DNA of 24,293 nucleotides from DAIMZM01 sp036733985. GTDB taxonomy: Bacteria > Bacillota > Dehalobacteriia > UBA4068. Position 1 is the stretch's first letter. The number at the start of each line of letters is the position of its first letter. This document shows, piece after piece, positions 14,826 through 22,928 of this stretch. The stretch lies in assembly GCA_036733985.1 (NCBI GenBank), contig DAIMZM010000027.1:1-24293 (forward strand), read 5' to 3'. The notes beneath the pieces are model-generated. The model did not search any database. It saw only the letters and a program-made list of their open reading frames with translations, and had not been told where the DNA came from. Both the position numbers and the translations under genes were made by a program.

Positions 14826-15656
14826 ATGGAAAACGATTACATTGCTCAGATCATCGCCGAAGTTGCCAAACGCCTGGACGGTTTGGACAAGCCCGGAACG
14901 ACCGCCGCGGCCAGCGCAACGCCACAAGAAAAGAAAATCAAGGAGGTAAAACCGATGGCCGCTAAGTCTGTTACGGAATTTGTCGGTACCGCTAAAGGCG
15001 ATACGATCGGTCTCGTCATTGCCAACATCGATTCCAGTATCCTGGAGAACATGAAAGTAGAAAAGAAATACAAGTCCTTAGGCATTATTTCCGCCCGTAC
15101 CGGCGCCGGCCCGCAGATTTACGCAGCTGACGAAGCGGTCAAGGCCTCCAATACCGATATCATTGCCATCGAGCTGCCCCGGGATACCAAAGGCGGCGCC
15201 GGCCACGGCTCCCTGATCATCTTCGGCGCGGACGACGTCTCAGACTGCCGCCGGGCTGTGCAGGTGGCTTTGAACTGGATCGATACCGTCAGCTTCGGCG
15301 ATGTTTACGCCAACGGGGCCGGCCATACCGAGCTGCAGTACACCGCCAGGGCCAGCTATGCCATTAACAAGGTCTGGGGCGCGCCGGTGGGCAAAGCCTG
15401 CGGCATCCTGGTGGGCGCGCCGGCCGGTATCGGCGTGGTGATGGCTGACGCCGCGGTGAAAGCGGCCAATATCGAAGTGCTTCAATACTGCTCTCCGCAA
15501 AACGGCCTCTCCCTCACCAACGAGGTGGTGCTGGTCTTCACCGGGGATTCCGGAGCTGTTAAGCAGTCCGTCATCGCTGCCCGGGAAGTGGGCAACGCCC
15601 TGCTGACCACCTTGGGCGACGCCCCGCTGAACGACGGCGAGTCCTATATTTATTAG
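14826..15656 (+). CDS. pduB: Trimeric microcompartment shell protein PduB (BMC-T)
   Basis: A 276-residue protein with two BMC domains (about residues 58-150 and 165-265; SLGIISARTGAGPQIYAADEAVKASNTD and GILVGAPAGIGVVMADAAVKAANIEV) that forms pseudohexameric trimers in the shell. The N-terminal 43 residues contain an amphipathic helix (YIAQIIAEVAKRLDGL) and an Ala/Thr/Pro-rich linker; in Salmonella the same extension links the shell to the enzyme core. TAAGGAGGG precedes ATG 14826. An internal start at 14955 with its own ribosome site gives the short form PduB'. Confidence 0.94.
   Translation: MENDYIAQIIAEVAKRLDGLDKPGTTAAASATPQEKKIKEVKPMAAKSVTEFVGTAKGDTIGLVIANIDSSILENMKVEKKYKSLGIISARTGAGPQIYAADEAVKASNTDIIAIELPRDTKGGAGHGSLIIFGADDVSDCRRAVQVALNWIDTVSFGDVYANGAGHTELQYTARASYAINKVWGAPVGKACGILVGAPAGIGVVMADAAVKAANIEVLQYCSPQNGLSLTNEVVLVFTGDSGAVKQSVIAAREVGNALLTTLGDAPLNDGESYIY
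14941..14957 (+). promoter_or_regulatory. Internal ribosome site and start of PduB'
   Basis: AGGAGG (14941-14946) lies exactly 8 bases before an in-frame ATG (14955; MAAKSVTEFVG). Translation from here would give a 233-residue PduB' lacking the N-terminal helix, the same arrangement known for Salmonella PduB/PduB'. Confidence 0.8.
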
Positions 15657-15709
15657 AAGCAGGGGGCCCGCCGGCCGCGGACTGCTTTGCGAAAGGAGAG
15701 TATTCAGCC

Positions 15710-17374
15710 ATGACAAGATCCAAAAGATTTGAAGTTCTGGCCAACCGCCCGGTGAATCAGGACGGTTTCATCCAGGAATGGCCGGAAGTGGGCCTGGTGG
15801 CCATGAACGGCCCCAACGACCCGGCGCCCAGCATTAAAATCGTCAATGGCAAAGTCGTTGAGCTGGACGGCAAAAAAACCGAAGACTTTGACTTTATCGA
15901 TACCTTTATTGCCAATCACGCCATCAATCTGGCCTTCGCCGAGGAAGCGATGAGCCTGGATTCCTGCCGCTTGGCCAATATGCTTTGCGACCCCAATTGC
16001 TCCCGGGAGGAAGTGGTCAAATACACCTCCGCCATCACCCCGGCCAAAGCCGCGGAAGTGGTGGGCAAAATGAATGTGGTGGAAGTGATGATGGCCATCC
16101 AGAAAATGCGCGCCCGCCGCACCCCTTCCAACCAATGCCATGTGACCAGCGTGCGGGATAACCCGGTGCAGATGGTGGCGGACGCTGCCGAGGCTGCCAT
16201 GCGGGGTTTTGACGAACAGGAGACCACGGTGGGCGTGGCCCGCTACGCCCCCTTCAACGCCCTGTCCCTGCTGGTGGGCTCCCAGACCGGCCGCCCCGGC
16301 GTCATCACCCAGTGTGCGCTGGAAGAAGCCACTGAACTGGACCTGGGCATGCGGGGTTTCACCTCCTATGCCGAGACTATTTCCGTTTACGGCACCGAGG
16401 ATGTGTTTACCGACGGCGACGACACCCCTTATTCCAAAGCGTTCCTGGCTTCCTGCTACGCCTCCCGGGGCTTAAAGATGCGCTTTACTTCCGGCACCGG
16501 CTCTGAGGTGCAGATGGGTTATGCGGAAGGCAAATCCATGCTTTATCTGGAAGCCCGCTGCATCTTTATTGCCAAAGGCGCCGGCGTCCAGGGCCTGCAG
16601 AACGGCTCCATCTCCTGCATCGGCGTACCCGGCGGCGTGCCCGCGGGCATTAAGGCGGTGCAGGCTGAGAACCTGATCACCATGATGCTGGATCTGGAAG
16701 TGGCCTCCGGCTCGGATCAGACCTTCTCCCATTCCGATATCCGCCGCACCGCCCGCACCCTGCTGTTGATGCTGCCTGGTACGGATTTTATTTTCTCCGG
16801 CTACAGCGCCGTGCCCAATTACGACAACATGTTTGCCGGCGCCAATTTCGACGCTGAGGATTTTGACGATTACAATGTGCTGCAGCGGGATATGCAGGTT
16901 GACGGCGGCCTGCGCCCGGTGACCGAGGACGAGATCGCCGCCATCCGCGGCAAAGCCGCCCGGGCGCTGCAAGGGGTTTTTCATGAATTAGGCCTGCCCG
17001 CTATCACCGACGAGGAAGTGACCGCCGCCACTTATGCCCATGGATCCCAGGATATGCCCGAGCGCAATGTGGTGGAAGATCTGAAAGCCATAGACGCCAT
17101 GATGCAGCGGGGCACCACCGGCGTGGATATCATCCGCGCCCTGTACAAAGCAGGATTTGAGGATATCGCCGGTAATATTTTGGGCCTGATCAAAGCCCGC
17201 CTGGCCGGAGACTATCTGCATACCTCCGCCATCATTGACAAGAATTTCTACACCGTTTCCGCGGTGAACGACGTTAACGACTACATGGGGCCCGGCACCG
17301 GCTACCGGCTGACCGGCCAGCGCTGGGAAGAGATCAAGCATCTGCCCAATGAGATGAGATCGGATCAGGTCTAG
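15710..17374 (+). CDS. pduC: B12-dependent diol/glycerol dehydratase large subunit
   Basis: A 554-residue alpha subunit, the usual length. It converts 1,2-propanediol to propionaldehyde (or glycerol to 3-hydroxypropionaldehyde) by a radical mechanism with adenosylcobalamin. Residues matching the Klebsiella oxytoca active site are all present, shifted by one: Gln142 and His144 (SNQCHVTS), Glu171, Glu222, Gln297 and Ser302 (LQNGSISCIG), Asp336/Gln337 (SDQTF) and Ser363. The segment FSGYSAVPNYDNMFAGANFDAEDFDDYNV is typical. GAAAGGAGAG precedes ATG 15710. Being encoded in a shell operon next to an alcohol dehydrogenase, PduL and PocR-type regulation favours propanediol as the substrate, but the sequence alone does not exclude glycerol. 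Confidence 0.97.
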   Translation: MTRSKRFEVLANRPVNQDGFIQEWPEVGLVAMNGPNDPAPSIKIVNGKVVELDGKKTEDFDFIDTFIANHAINLAFAEEAMSLDSCRLANMLCDPNCSREEVVKYTSAITPAKAAEVVGKMNVVEVMMAIQKMRARRTPSNQCHVTSVRDNPVQMVADAAEAAMRGFDEQETTVGVARYAPFNALSLLVGSQTGRPGVITQCALEEATELDLGMRGFTSYAETISVYGTEDVFTDGDDTPYSKAFLASCYASRGLKMRFTSGTGSEVQMGYAEGKSMLYLEARCIFIAKGAGVQGLQNGSISCIGVPGGVPAGIKAVQAENLITMMLDLEVASGSDQTFSHSDIRRTARTLLLMLPGTDFIFSGYSAVPNYDNMFAGANFDAEDFDDYNVLQRDMQVDGGLRPVTEDEIAAIRGKAARALQGVFHELGLPAITDEEVTAATYAHGSQDMPERNVVEDLKAIDAMMQRGTTGVDIIRALYKAGFEDIAGNILGLIKARLAGDYLHTSAIIDKNFYTVSAVNDVNDYMGPGTGYRLTGQRWEEIKHLPNEMRSDQV

Positions 17375-17390
17375 GAAGGGGGAGCAGAGA

Positions 17391-18065
17391 ATGAATATTG
17401 ACGAAAAGCTTCTGAAAGAAATCATATTGGAAGTGGTCGCAGAAATGCAGAGCGCTCCCGCCCCGGCCGCTCCGGTCCGGCAGGCAGCCCCGGCCCTCGC
17501 GGCCGAAGCGCCGGCTGCCGAGGCCCTGGCCTTCACCGCCCTGGGCGACGCGGCCAAAGGCAGCCGCAGCAATGAAGTGGTGCTGGCCATTGCCCCTGCA
17601 TTCGGTTTACATCAAACCGCCACCATCAAACAGATCCCCCACGCCGCCGTGCTCCGGGAAATCATTGCCGGCATTGAGGAGGAAGGGGTGGCGGTGCGCC
17701 TGATCAGGGTGCTGAAAACCTCCGACGTCAGCTTTATTTCCCATGAGGCGGCCAAGCTGTCCGGTTCCGGCATTGGCATCGGTATCCAGTCCAAGGGCAC
17801 CACGGTCATCCATCAGCGGGACCTGCCGCCCCTGTCCAATCTGGAGCTGTTCCCCCAGTGCCCGCTGCTGACCCTGGAAACCTACCGCGCCATCGGTAAG
17901 AACGCCGGCAAATATGCCAAAGGCGAGCTGCCCACCCCTGTCCCGGTGCAGAACGACCAGATGGCCCGGCCCAAATACCAGGCCATTGCCGCGCTGCTGC
18001 ATATCAAGGAAACCGAGCATGTGGTCAAGAGCGCCAAGTCCGTTGAGCTGCGCTGGGACCGGTAA
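17391..18065 (+). CDS. pduD: Diol dehydratase medium subunit
   Basis: A 224-residue beta subunit. The N-terminal stretch MNIDEKLLKEIILEVVAEMQ is an amphipathic helix followed by an Ala/Pro-rich linker (to about residue 50), the known kind of peptide that targets the enzyme into the shell. The rest is the typical subunit body (NEVVLAIAPAFG, TIKQIPHAAVLREIIAGIEEEG, SGSGIGIGIQSKGTTVIHQRDLPPLSNLELFPQ) that helps form the cobalamin pocket. It starts 16 bases after pduC with a GGGGGAG site and is followed by pduE after 19 bases. Confidence 0.96.
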   Translation: MNIDEKLLKEIILEVVAEMQSAPAPAAPVRQAAPALAAEAPAAEALAFTALGDAAKGSRSNEVVLAIAPAFGLHQTATIKQIPHAAVLREIIAGIEEEGVAVRLIRVLKTSDVSFISHEAAKLSGSGIGIGIQSKGTTVIHQRDLPPLSNLELFPQCPLLTLETYRAIGKNAGKYAKGELPTPVPVQNDQMARPKYQAIAALLHIKETEHVVKSAKSVELRWDR

Positions 18066-18084
18066 ACGGTAAGGAGGAAAAACC

Positions 18085-18597
18085 ATGGCTAATATCGACG
18101 AACAAGTTATTGCCCAAATCGTCAAGGAAGTGCTGGCCGGGATGGGGCAAGCCCCGCCTGCGCCCAGCCGCTGCCCTGCCCCGGCAAAAATGACGGCGGC
18201 AGATTATCCGCTCTATAAACAGCACCCGGACCAGATCCGCACCAATACCGGCAAGAGCCTGGATGAAATCAATCTGCAGGCCATTGCCGAGGGGAAAATC
18301 ACCGCGGCCGATGTGCGGATCGCCCCCCAGACCCTGGCCATGCAGGCTGAAATAGCCGAATCCGTGGGCCGTCCCCAGCTGGCGGAAAATTTCCGCCGGG
18401 CCCAGGAGCTGATCGCCGTGCCGGACGCCCGCATCCTGGAAATGTACAATGCCCTGCGCCCTTTCCGCTCCACCAAGGCGGAGCTGCTGGATATGGCCAA
18501 TGAGCTGGAGAACCAATACAAAGCCGTCATTTGCGCCGGTCTGGTGCGGGAAGCGGCGGCTGTTTATGAAAAGAGAAACCGCCTCAGGGTTGATTAA
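18085..18597 (+). CDS. pduE: Diol dehydratase small subunit
   Basis: A 170-residue gamma subunit. It begins with an amphipathic helix (IDEQVIAQIVKEVLAGMG) and a Pro/Ala linker similar to that of pduD, then the usual body (DYPLYKQHPDQIRTNTGKSLDEINLQAIAEGKI, RPQLAENFRRAQELIAVPDARILEMYNALRPFRS). Together with PduC and PduD it forms the (alpha-beta-gamma)2 enzyme. AAGGAGG lies 8 bases before ATG 18085. About 50 bases without features follow before pduG. Confidence 0.96.
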   Translation: MANIDEQVIAQIVKEVLAGMGQAPPAPSRCPAPAKMTAADYPLYKQHPDQIRTNTGKSLDEINLQAIAEGKITAADVRIAPQTLAMQAEIAESVGRPQLAENFRRAQELIAVPDARILEMYNALRPFRSTKAELLDMANELENQYKAVICAGLVREAAAVYEKRNRLRVD

Positions 18598-18648
18598 GAG
18601 GCGGCCTGGCGCAAAACCTGTCCTTGAAGCGTATCCGGAGGCGGAGTT

Positions 18649-20469
18649 ATGAAATATGTAGCCGGCATTGATATAGGCAACGCAACCACGGAGACAGCCC
18701 TGGCGGAATGGCAGGCGGACGGTTCGGTGCGTTTCATCAGCAGCGCCCTGGTGAGCACCACCGGTATCAAAGGCACCGCCCAGAACCTCCACGGCATTTT
18801 CGCCTCGCTGAAGCAATGCCTGAACAGCCATAACCTGGATTATGGCGATCTGGCTCTGATCCGCATTAATGAGGCCGCCCCGGTCATCGGCGATGTGGCC
18901 ATGGAAACCATTACGGAAACCATCATCACCGAATCCACCATGATCGGCCATAATCCCAAAACGCCGGGAGGCAGCGGCCTGGGCGTGGGTCAAACCCTGT
19001 CCTTTGCGGATCTGAGCCTGGCCGAAGCGGGCCCCGGCTACGTGCTGGTGGTACCCGGCAGCTATGATTATGAGCAAGTGGCTAATGGGGTCAATGCCGC
19101 CCTGGCCAAAGGCGTAGCCATCACCGGCATGATTTTACAAAAGGACGACGGGGTCCTGATCCATAACCGGCTGGACCAAAATATCCCCATTGTGGACGAA
19201 GTCCGGCTTATCGACCGGGTGCCCCTGGCCATGATGAGCGCGGTGGAAGTGGCCCCCCCGGGCAAGGTGATCAGCACCCTGTCCAACCCTTACGGCATTG
19301 CCACGGTATTCCAGCTCTCGCCGGATGAGACCAAGCTGGTGGTGCCCATCAGCCGGGCCGTCATCGGCAACCGTTCGGCCGTGGTGATCAAAACCCCGGC
19401 GGGAGATGTGAAGGAACACCGCATCCCCGCGGGCAGGCTGACTTTCAAGAACAACGGCCGCACCCTGTCGGTTGATGTGGAGGATGGGGCTGAGCGGATC
19501 ATGGAGACGATGCGGGAGATCCGCCAGCCGGAAAATATTTATGGCGAACCCGGCACCAATATTGGCGGCATGCTGGAAAAGGTTCGCCAAACCATGGCGG
19601 ATCTGACCAATAAGCTGCCGGCTGAAATCAAAATTACCGACCTGCTGGCAGTGGATACCTTCGCCCAGGTCAATGTGCTGGGCGGCCTGGCCAATGAGTT
19701 CTCCCTGGAAAACGCCGTGGGCATTGCCGCCATGGTCAAATCCGACCGCCTGCAGATGGAGCGGATTGCCAAAGAGATGCGGGATAAGCTGGAAGTTCAG
19801 GTGGAAGTGGGCGGCGTGGAAGCGGATATGGCCATCCTGGGCGCCCTGACCACCCCCGGCACCAGCACGCCCATGGCCATTCTGGATATGGGCGCCGGCT
19901 CCACCGACGCATCGATCATTGATAAAAAAGGCCAGGTGCATTCGGTGCATTTGGCCGGGGCCGGCAATATGGTCACCATGATCATCAATACGGAGCTGGG
20001 TTTGGACGACTTCTACCTGGCCGAGGATATCAAAATCCATCACCTGGCCAAGGTGGAGAGCCTGTTCCATATCCGGCATGAAGACGGGGCGGTGCAGTTT
20101 TTCAGCGAGCCCCTGGATCCCCGGCTCTTTTCCAAGGTCATCGTGGTCAAAGAGCGGGAGCTGACGCCCATCCCCACCCAGCAGTCCCTGGAGCAGATCC
20201 GCCTGATCCGCCGTTCCGCCAAGGAGCGGGTGTTCGTCACCAATACCCTGCGGGCCCTCTCCGCGGTGAGCCCCACCGGCAATATCCGGGATATCCCCTT
20301 CGTGGTGCTGGTAGGCGGCTCAGCCATGGATTTCGAAATCCCGGAGCTGGTCACCCAGCAGCTGTCGAAGTTTTCCATCACCGCCGGCCGGGCCAATATC
20401 CGGGGCACGGAAGGCCCCAGGAACGCGGTGGCCACCGGGCTGTTGCTGGATCTGGAGAGGAGGCGCTGA
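18649..20469 (+). CDS. pduG: Diol dehydratase reactivase large subunit
   Basis: A 606-residue DdrA/PduG protein with an actin/Hsp70-like ATPase fold: GIDIGNATTETALAE at the start and LDMGAGSTDASIID (about residue 413) as the phosphate-binding loops. With PduH it exchanges damaged cobalamin from the inactivated dehydratase at the cost of ATP. Length and motifs are as in other members. GGAGGCGGAG precedes ATG 18649. The pduH start follows the stop by one base, so the two are translationally coupled. Confidence 0.96.
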   Translation: MKYVAGIDIGNATTETALAEWQADGSVRFISSALVSTTGIKGTAQNLHGIFASLKQCLNSHNLDYGDLALIRINEAAPVIGDVAMETITETIITESTMIGHNPKTPGGSGLGVGQTLSFADLSLAEAGPGYVLVVPGSYDYEQVANGVNAALAKGVAITGMILQKDDGVLIHNRLDQNIPIVDEVRLIDRVPLAMMSAVEVAPPGKVISTLSNPYGIATVFQLSPDETKLVVPISRAVIGNRSAVVIKTPAGDVKEHRIPAGRLTFKNNGRTLSVDVEDGAERIMETMREIRQPENIYGEPGTNIGGMLEKVRQTMADLTNKLPAEIKITDLLAVDTFAQVNVLGGLANEFSLENAVGIAAMVKSDRLQMERIAKEMRDKLEVQVEVGGVEADMAILGALTTPGTSTPMAILDMGAGSTDASIIDKKGQVHSVHLAGAGNMVTMIINTELGLDDFYLAEDIKIHHLAKVESLFHIRHEDGAVQFFSEPLDPRLFSKVIVVKERELTPIPTQQSLEQIRLIRRSAKERVFVTNTLRALSAVSPTGNIRDIPFVVLVGGSAMDFEIPELVTQQLSKFSITAGRANIRGTEGPRNAVATGLLLDLERRR

Positions 20470-20470
20470 G

Positions 20471-20821
20471 ATGCTGAGCCAATACGAAAAACCCCGCATC
20501 GTGATTAAACGCGCCCCCCAGGTTGCCGACAGGCTGGTCAAAGCCCTTTGCTCCGGCATCGAGGAAGAAATGATCCCCTATGCCCTGCTGGAGGCTGCCG
20601 GCGGCCAGGCCCGGGAATTGGCTTTCAGCGCGGCGGAAGCCTCCCGCCTGGAAGTGGGGCTGGGCATCACCCCCCAGGCAACGGCGCTGGGCTATGCCAA
20701 GCTCCCGCCGGGTCAGCCCCTGTTCGCTTTAGAACACGGCCAATACACGGAGGAAGAGCTGCGGACGCTGGGCGCCAACGCGGCCCGGCTGGTGAAGGGA
20801 ATTCCTTTTAAGGAGGCATAA
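20471..20821 (+). CDS. pduH: Diol dehydratase reactivase small subunit
   Basis: A 116-residue DdrB/PduH protein (KPRIVIKRAPQVADRLVKALCSGIEEEMIPY, SRLEVGLGITPQATALGYAKLP, LRTLGANAARLVKGIPF). It has a fold like the dehydratase medium subunit and swaps with it during reactivation. Its ribosome site, GAGGAGG, lies within the end of pduG. The next gene starts two bases after its stop. Confidence 0.93.
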   Translation: MLSQYEKPRIVIKRAPQVADRLVKALCSGIEEEMIPYALLEAAGGQARELAFSAAEASRLEVGLGITPQATALGYAKLPPGQPLFALEHGQYTEEELRTLGANAARLVKGIPFKEA

Positions 20822-20823
20822 CT

Positions 20824-21384
20824 GTGGAAAAAGCGTTAGGCATCATTGAGACATACGGCCTGCTGGCAGCGGTGACCGTTGCGGACGTCATGCTGAAAGC
20901 CGCCGATGTGGAGCTGATCGGTTATGAGCTGGCGAAAGGCCAGGGTATGACCGTGATCAAAATCCAGGGGGATGTGGGCGCGGTGAAGGCGGCCATTGCC
21001 AGCGGCGAAGCCATCAGCCGGGAATTGGGCTTGTTCTGCGCCAAGGATATCATTCCCCGCCCGGCGGAAAACCTGGACGCCATGGTGTTCAATCCGCGCA
21101 CCGTGGGCCTGGTCCCGCCCCCGGGGCCGGAATCCTATAATAAAGCCGGCAAGGCCGCCCGTCCTCTGCCGCCGGAAGCGGGCAATCCGGAAGATCCGGC
21201 GGCGAGCACAGAAACAGCGGCTGTTCTCCAAGAGGAAGCCCCCGGGGAGGAGACGCCGGACCAGGACGGGCCGGAGGAAGGGCCGGAGGAAGGCACGGTC
21301 TGCAATCTCTGCGGCGACCCTGCCTGCCCCAGGAAGCCCAGGCAGCCCCATAAATTCTGCATCCACGCCGAGGAAGACCATTAG
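20824..21384 (+). CDS. pduK: Shell protein with Cys-rich tail, PduK-like
   Basis: A 186-residue protein. Residues 1-90 are one BMC-H domain (ALGIIETYGLLAAVTVADVMLKAADVELIGYE, KIQGDVGAVKAAIASG). A long acidic Pro/Glu-rich linker (about 105-160) leads to a C-terminal CNLCGDPACPRKPRQPHKFC, that is C-x2-C-x4-C-x10-C, which may hold an iron-sulfur cluster or zinc, as suggested for PduK. The start is GTG 20824, with AAGGAGG 8 bases upstream inside the end of pduH. It is probably a minor shell component; what the metal site does is unknown. Confidence 0.9.
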   Translation: MEKALGIIETYGLLAAVTVADVMLKAADVELIGYELAKGQGMTVIKIQGDVGAVKAAIASGEAISRELGLFCAKDIIPRPAENLDAMVFNPRTVGLVPPPGPESYNKAGKAARPLPPEAGNPEDPAASTETAAVLQEEAPGEETPDQDGPEEGPEEGTVCNLCGDPACPRKPRQPHKFCIHAEEDH

Positions 21385-21404
21385 CCTGAACCGAGGTGAT
21401 CGCT

Positions 21405-22043
21405 GTGACGGCAAAGGAAATAGACCTTGACCTGGTCGTTGATCTGGTCCTGCAAATCGTGAAAAGGTTGGATGCGGCAGCGGGCATCCCGGTGGGCGTT
21501 TCCAACCGGCATATCCATATTACCGAGGAAGATTACCGCGTACTTTTCGGCGGCCAGCCTTTCCAGAAGCACAAGGACCTGAACCAAACCGGGGAATATG
21601 CCAGCAACCAAGTGGTGGACGTTAAAGGCCCCAAGGCCACGCTGAAAAATGTACGCATTCTGGGCCCTTTCCGCCAGGCCACTCAGGCGGAGCTTTCCAA
21701 AACCGACGCCCGCCTGCTGGGCATGGAGATCCCGGTGCGTATGTCCGGGGATATCCAAGGCAGCCCAGGCATTACCCTGATCGGCCCGGCCGGCCGGCTG
21801 GACCTGCCCCAGGGCGCGATTGTGGCCCAGCGGCATGTGCATATGAGCCCGGCGGACGCGGCCCGCTTCCAGGTGCAAAACGGGGATAAGATCGCGATCC
21901 GGGTACCCGGGGAACGCCCCGCCATCTTTTGCGATACAGTGGTGCGGGTCCATGATGATTTTGTGCTGGAACTGCATTTGGACACGGATGAAGCCAATAC
22001 TGTGGGCAGCGGCCCCATGCTGGGCTATGTGGTGAAGCCATGA
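21405..22043 (+). CDS. pduL: Phosphate propanoyltransferase
   Basis: A 212-residue PduL protein that converts propionyl-CoA and phosphate to propionyl-phosphate, recycling CoA inside the compartment. Two His-rich zinc sites are visible: VGVSNRHIHITEEDY and VAQRHVHMSPADAARF, with a later ELHLDTDEAN. The N terminus (EIDLDLVVDLVLQIVKRLDAA) is an amphipathic helix of the shell-targeting type. GTG 21405 is preferred, with GAGG 8 bases upstream; GTG 21396 overlaps that site. Its stop overlaps the next start (ATGA). Confidence 0.94.
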   Translation: MTAKEIDLDLVVDLVLQIVKRLDAAAGIPVGVSNRHIHITEEDYRVLFGGQPFQKHKDLNQTGEYASNQVVDVKGPKATLKNVRILGPFRQATQAELSKTDARLLGMEIPVRMSGDIQGSPGITLIGPAGRLDLPQGAIVAQRHVHMSPADAARFQVQNGDKIAIRVPGERPAIFCDTVVRVHDDFVLELHLDTDEANTVGSGPMLGYVVKP

Positions 22044-22927
22044 CAGAGGAGCGGCAACCAAAAGCTAAACGCTGGCGGCAGGCCCATCAGCTGCTGCGGG
22101 ACTTTGACCGCCTGCTGGCCCAGGGGGAAACCCGCCTGCCGGCGCCTGGGGAGGCGATCCGCACCGGCGTGGATCTGGGCACCAGCAGCATCCTCACCGT
22201 GGTATTGGGGGCGGATCTGCGGCCCCTGGCCGGATTGATGGAAACAGCCAATGTGGTGCGGGACGGTGTGGTCATGGATTTCGTCAATGCCCGGCGCATC
22301 GTCGCCCGGCAAAAGGAGACCCTCGAAGAAAGGCTGGGCCGGGCGCTGGATCATGCCGCGGCCGCCATACCCCCTGGCGTATCCCAGGGCAATGTGCGGG
22401 CTGTCCGCCATGTGTTGGAAGGCGCGGGCTATCACTGCACCGATATCGTGAACGAATCCAACGCCGCAGCCATGGTGCTGGGGGTGGAGAACGGGGCCAT
22501 GGTGGATGTGGGCGGCGGCACCACCGGTATCAGCATTTTCAAAGAGGGCCGAGCCCTCTATGCCGCCGACGAGCCCACCGGCGGCCATCATATGACCCTG
22601 GTGCTCAGCGGCAGCCTGGGACTGCCCTATGACCAGGCGGAGCTGGAAAAGCGGGATACGGGCCGGCACCATACGGTGTTCCCTATCATCCGCCCGGTGG
22701 TGGAAAAGATGGCCGCGATTACCGGTAAATATATTGCCGGCTATGAGGTGGCGGAGGTTTATGTGGCAGGCGGGGCCAGCGCCTTTGAGGATTTTAGCAA
22801 AAGCTTCAGCGATGCGCTGGGCCTGCCGGTATACCGGCCCCTCTGCCCCTGGCTGGTGACGCCTTTGGGTATCGCCATGCATGATCTGCCGGCCGGGCCG
22901 CGTCAAAGCGTTGAAGGGGAGAAATGA
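22040..22927 (+). CDS. EutJ-like Hsp70-fold protein
   Basis: A 295-residue protein with an actin/Hsp70-type ATPase fold: GVDLGTSSILTVVLG, NESNAAAMVLGVENGAMVDVGGGTTGISIF and VYVAGGASAFEDF. It matches EutJ of ethanolamine operons, a presumed chaperone with no proven role, also present at this position in the Listeria pdu operon. It lacks a substrate-binding domain like that of DnaK, so a classical chaperone cycle is uncertain. It overlaps pduL by four bases and is followed by the flavoprotein-fold gene after one base. Confidence 0.88.
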   Translation: MTEERQPKAKRWRQAHQLLRDFDRLLAQGETRLPAPGEAIRTGVDLGTSSILTVVLGADLRPLAGLMETANVVRDGVVMDFVNARRIVARQKETLEERLGRALDHAAAAIPPGVSQGNVRAVRHVLEGAGYHCTDIVNESNAAAMVLGVENGAMVDVGGGTTGISIFKEGRALYAADEPTGGHHMTLVLSGSLGLPYDQAELEKRDTGRHHTVFPIIRPVVEKMAAITGKYIAGYEVAEVYVAGGASAFEDFSKSFSDALGLPVYRPLCPWLVTPLGIAMHDLPAGPRQSVEGEK

Positions 22928-22928
22928 C

